Assembly: GCA_947626745.1 (NCBI GenBank)
Contig: CANQTF010000015.1
Coordinates: forward strand, 1 to 48,909
Origin: an uncultured Lachnospiraceae bacterium
Lineage (GTDB): Bacteria; Bacillota; Clostridia; Lachnospirales; Lachnospiraceae
Length of the DNA: 48,909 nucleotides
Reading direction: 5' to 3'
This document shows, in pieces, positions 47,157-48,909 of this stretch. Numbering within the stretch: position 1 is the first letter of the stretch; each line of letters opens with the position of its first letter. Position numbers and translations under genes: made by a program. Under the pieces are notes generated by a model. It did not search any database. It was not told the DNA's origin and saw nothing but the letters and a program-made list of their open reading frames with translations.

Positions 47157-48083
47157 ATGAAGAGTAAAAAAGCCATATGGATCGGTATCCTGCTGTCTGC
47201 GCTGCTGTGTGTGGCGTGTGCCGGACAGGACCGGACCGAAAACGGACAAAAGTATGATATATATTATGTAAACAATGAGGAGACGAAGACGCTTACCGTG
47301 GAGTACGTCAGCGAAACGCAGGATACGGAGGCGCTCCTTCGGGAGCTTTTGGGACAGCTTGCGCAGATCCCGTCCCAATTTGAGTATGAGGCGCCTCTCG
47401 CCGGTCATTTTACACTTCTTGGCTACACGCTGGACAACGGGCAGCTCACCTTGGATTTTGACAGGTATTACAGAGAGATGGACGTCGTCAAGGAAGTGCT
47501 TACGCGCGCGGCGATCGTCAGGACGCTGACGCAGATCCCCGGTATAGATTACGTCTCTTTTACGGTGCAGGGAGAGCTTCTGACCGACAGCAGCGGCATC
47601 GCCGTCGGCACGATGTCCTCGGACCTGTTCATAGACAATGCCGGCAACGAGATCAACGCATATGAGAATGTGAATCTGCATCTGTATTTTGCCAACGAGG
47701 ACGGCACGGGTCTGGTGGAGGAGAACCGCAGGAACGTTGTGTACAGCAGCAATATCTCACTGGAAAAGCTGGTGATGGAAAAACTGGTTGCAGGGCCGGA
47801 GGCGGACGGGGCATATCCCACGATCAATCCGCAGACCAAGGTCATCAGCGTCACGGTCAAGGACGGAACATGTTATGTAAACTTAGACGAGGCATTTTTG
47901 AATCAGCCGTACAATGTGAGCGCGGAGGTGACGGTCTACTCCATCGCCAACTCCCTTGTGGAGCTCTCCAATATCAACAGGGTGCAGATATCCATAGGCG
48001 GGGAGTCCAATATCTTATATCGTGAGAAGATGAATCTGAACGATGTCTATGAGCGGAATCTGGATATGCTCGTCACACAGTAA
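47157..48083 (+). CDS. GerMN-domain lipoprotein
   Basis: About 308 residues from ATG 47157, supported by AGAGAGGG. A signal segment ends in a near-lipobox (LLCVACAG). Two GerMN repeats follow (about 40-155 and 175-295), for example FTLLGYTLDNGQLTLDFDRYY and VKDGTCYVNLDEAFLN. GerM is needed for normal sporulation and germination in Bacillus. Vegetative homologues occur next to two-component systems, as here. The gene carries two RTTATGTAAAC copies (47263-47273 and 47872-47882). Confidence 0.88.
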   Translation: MKSKKAIWIGILLSALLCVACAGQDRTENGQKYDIYYVNNEETKTLTVEYVSETQDTEALLRELLGQLAQIPSQFEYEAPLAGHFTLLGYTLDNGQLTLDFDRYYREMDVVKEVLTRAAIVRTLTQIPGIDYVSFTVQGELLTDSSGIAVGTMSSDLFIDNAGNEINAYENVNLHLYFANEDGTGLVEENRRNVVYSSNISLEKLVMEKLVAGPEADGAYPTINPQTKVISVTVKDGTCYVNLDEAFLNQPYNVSAEVTVYSIANSLVELSNINRVQISIGGESNILYREKMNLNDVYERNLDMLVTQ

Positions 48084-48114
48084 AGGGTCTGTTTTCTGAG
48101 GCAGATACCTGAGA

Positions 48115-48870
48115 ATGAGAGGAAAAATGAAAATACGGAGACCATTGTGTCTGATCGGGCTTGCCTATGCGGCGGCAGTGGCGGCGACGGTTTTTGCCTC
48201 CGCCCGCAGGGCGACGGCCTGTGAAGACTTGGACAGAACGCCTGTGGCGGCGGCCGGGTTCGTGGAGCGGATCGAGCGCGGCCGGTCGCAGGGGCGTGAA
48301 CAGACAGTCATAACCTTATCTGAAACAGTCATTCTTGAGGAAAGTCAGTTTCCTATTCTGGAACGGTTCTTATCGGATTCCGAGAAGATCACACAGAGCA
48401 GACTACATAGATTCTGGAAAGAAAACAAAGAGAGCATACGGCGAAGCGACGCGGCGCAGGTCGCGGGCGTGCTGTGCTATACGGAGGATACGGACGCGCC
48501 CCGCATGGGCAGCCTGGTGCTGGTGCAGGGGGACTTTCGGGCATATGCACACGCCGCCAATCCCGGCGGGTTTGACGCTGCGGATCACTATGACATGATG
48601 GGGCAGCAGGGAAAGCTGATGAACTGCAGGGTCGTGGCGCAGAGCGCTTCTTATGATATCCTCCGGGATCGGCTGTATCGGCTGCGGGAGTATCTGTCCC
48701 GGCTTGCGGACGCCTGTTTTGAAGAAAAGGACGCCTCCGTCGTCAAGGCGATGCTGTTGGGAGAGAAGGGAACGCTGGACGCAGGGCTGAAAGAGCTGTA
48801 CCGGCAAAACGGCATCAGCCATATCCTGGCGATCAGCGGTGTTAAGACGCTAAACTTGGTAGCTACATAA
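48115..48870 (+). pseudogene. comEC: ComEC DNA-uptake channel, N-terminal part, interrupted
   Basis: The frame covers an N-terminal signal or first span, the OB-like DUF4131 region (about 30-165) and the start of the Competence domain: VKAMLLGEKGTLDAGLKELYRQNGISHILAISG. In intact ComEC (usually 700 or more residues) ISG is followed by a Leu-His and the membrane channel. Here it reads ISGVKTLNLVAT and stops. The ATG at 48127 has the better ribosome site (GAGAGGAAAA). An insertion or rearrangement within the conserved motif has removed the rest from this window. Confidence 0.85.
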
Positions 48871-48909
48871 TCGCCAGAAAGCCCGTAAAATCGGCATTTT
48901 TGTAGTTCC
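48841..48909. mobile_element. Foreign sequence joined to comEC, probable end of an integrated element
   Basis: From about 48840 the sequence no longer codes ComEC and becomes AT-rich (TTAAGACGCTAAACTTGG, later GGCATTTTTGTAG). Only ~70 bp is visible, so the element type cannot be told. Integration by a site-specific recombinase, a transposon end or an assembly join are all possible. Confidence 0.45.

Overview
The window looks like chromosome of a spore-forming, anaerobic Lachnospiraceae-type clostridium. Most of it is GC-rich and packed with ordinary Firmicutes genes: rpsT-gpr-spoIIP-lepA-hemW in the classical order, sigK without a pro-sequence, a GerMN lipoprotein, an iron-sulphur-type PurF paralogue, and small families (DUF5721, DUF3737, a 76-residue CxxC protein) that I know mainly from Lachnospiraceae. 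The two ends differ. The first ~1.05 kb is AT-rich and accessory. The last ~70 bp break off the comEC gene.

Left end (1-1045): the tail of an unknown gene and an 88-codon membrane-protein ORF run with no gap into a type II-like CRISPR array. The array has eight intact 36-bp repeats, a degenerate repeat at each end and nine spacers, of which the first two are identical. It is followed at once by a compact structured element (884-995) and a Rho-independent terminator (1021-1045). The element has a perfect 15-bp inverted repeat, two hairpins whose loops can kiss, a GNRA hairpin, and a stretch imperfectly complementary to the CRISPR repeat. It is a candidate tracrRNA-like or otherwise unassigned RNA. 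No cas gene is in the window.

1140-18519: AraC regulator divergent from a MATE pump; DUF3737 plus PatB/MalY C-S lyase; a convergent membrane-anchored amidase; then a carbohydrate block (GH28 enzyme and two very large clan GH-Q phosphorylases, none with a signal peptide). After these come a degenerate GGDEF protein, a PurF-like protein lacking the catalytic Cys, a zinc-ribbon membrane protein and a TPM-domain protein.

18581-34364: rpsT; spore protease, SpoIIP, LepA, HemW; SigK; a degenerate HD-GYP protein; then a DNA-uptake set (PilT, YifB/ComM, DprA, PilB). PilT is followed by a 580-bp gene-free region of nested inverted and direct repeats. DUF5721 and DegV follow.

34386-43478: a divergent arginine locus, with argG-DUF1294-polytopic membrane protein on the minus strand and GNAT-argJ-argB-argD-solute-binding-like protein on the plus strand. 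They are separated by mirrored promoters around two identical palindromes. argC is not here.

43632-48909: a YdcZ-type membrane protein, then comEA, an OmpR-type response regulator, its histidine kinase, a GerMN lipoprotein and comEC. comEC breaks at the conserved HILAISG motif in foreign-looking sequence. ComEA, ComM, DprA, PilT and PilB point to natural transformation, with the channel gene interrupted in this assembly.
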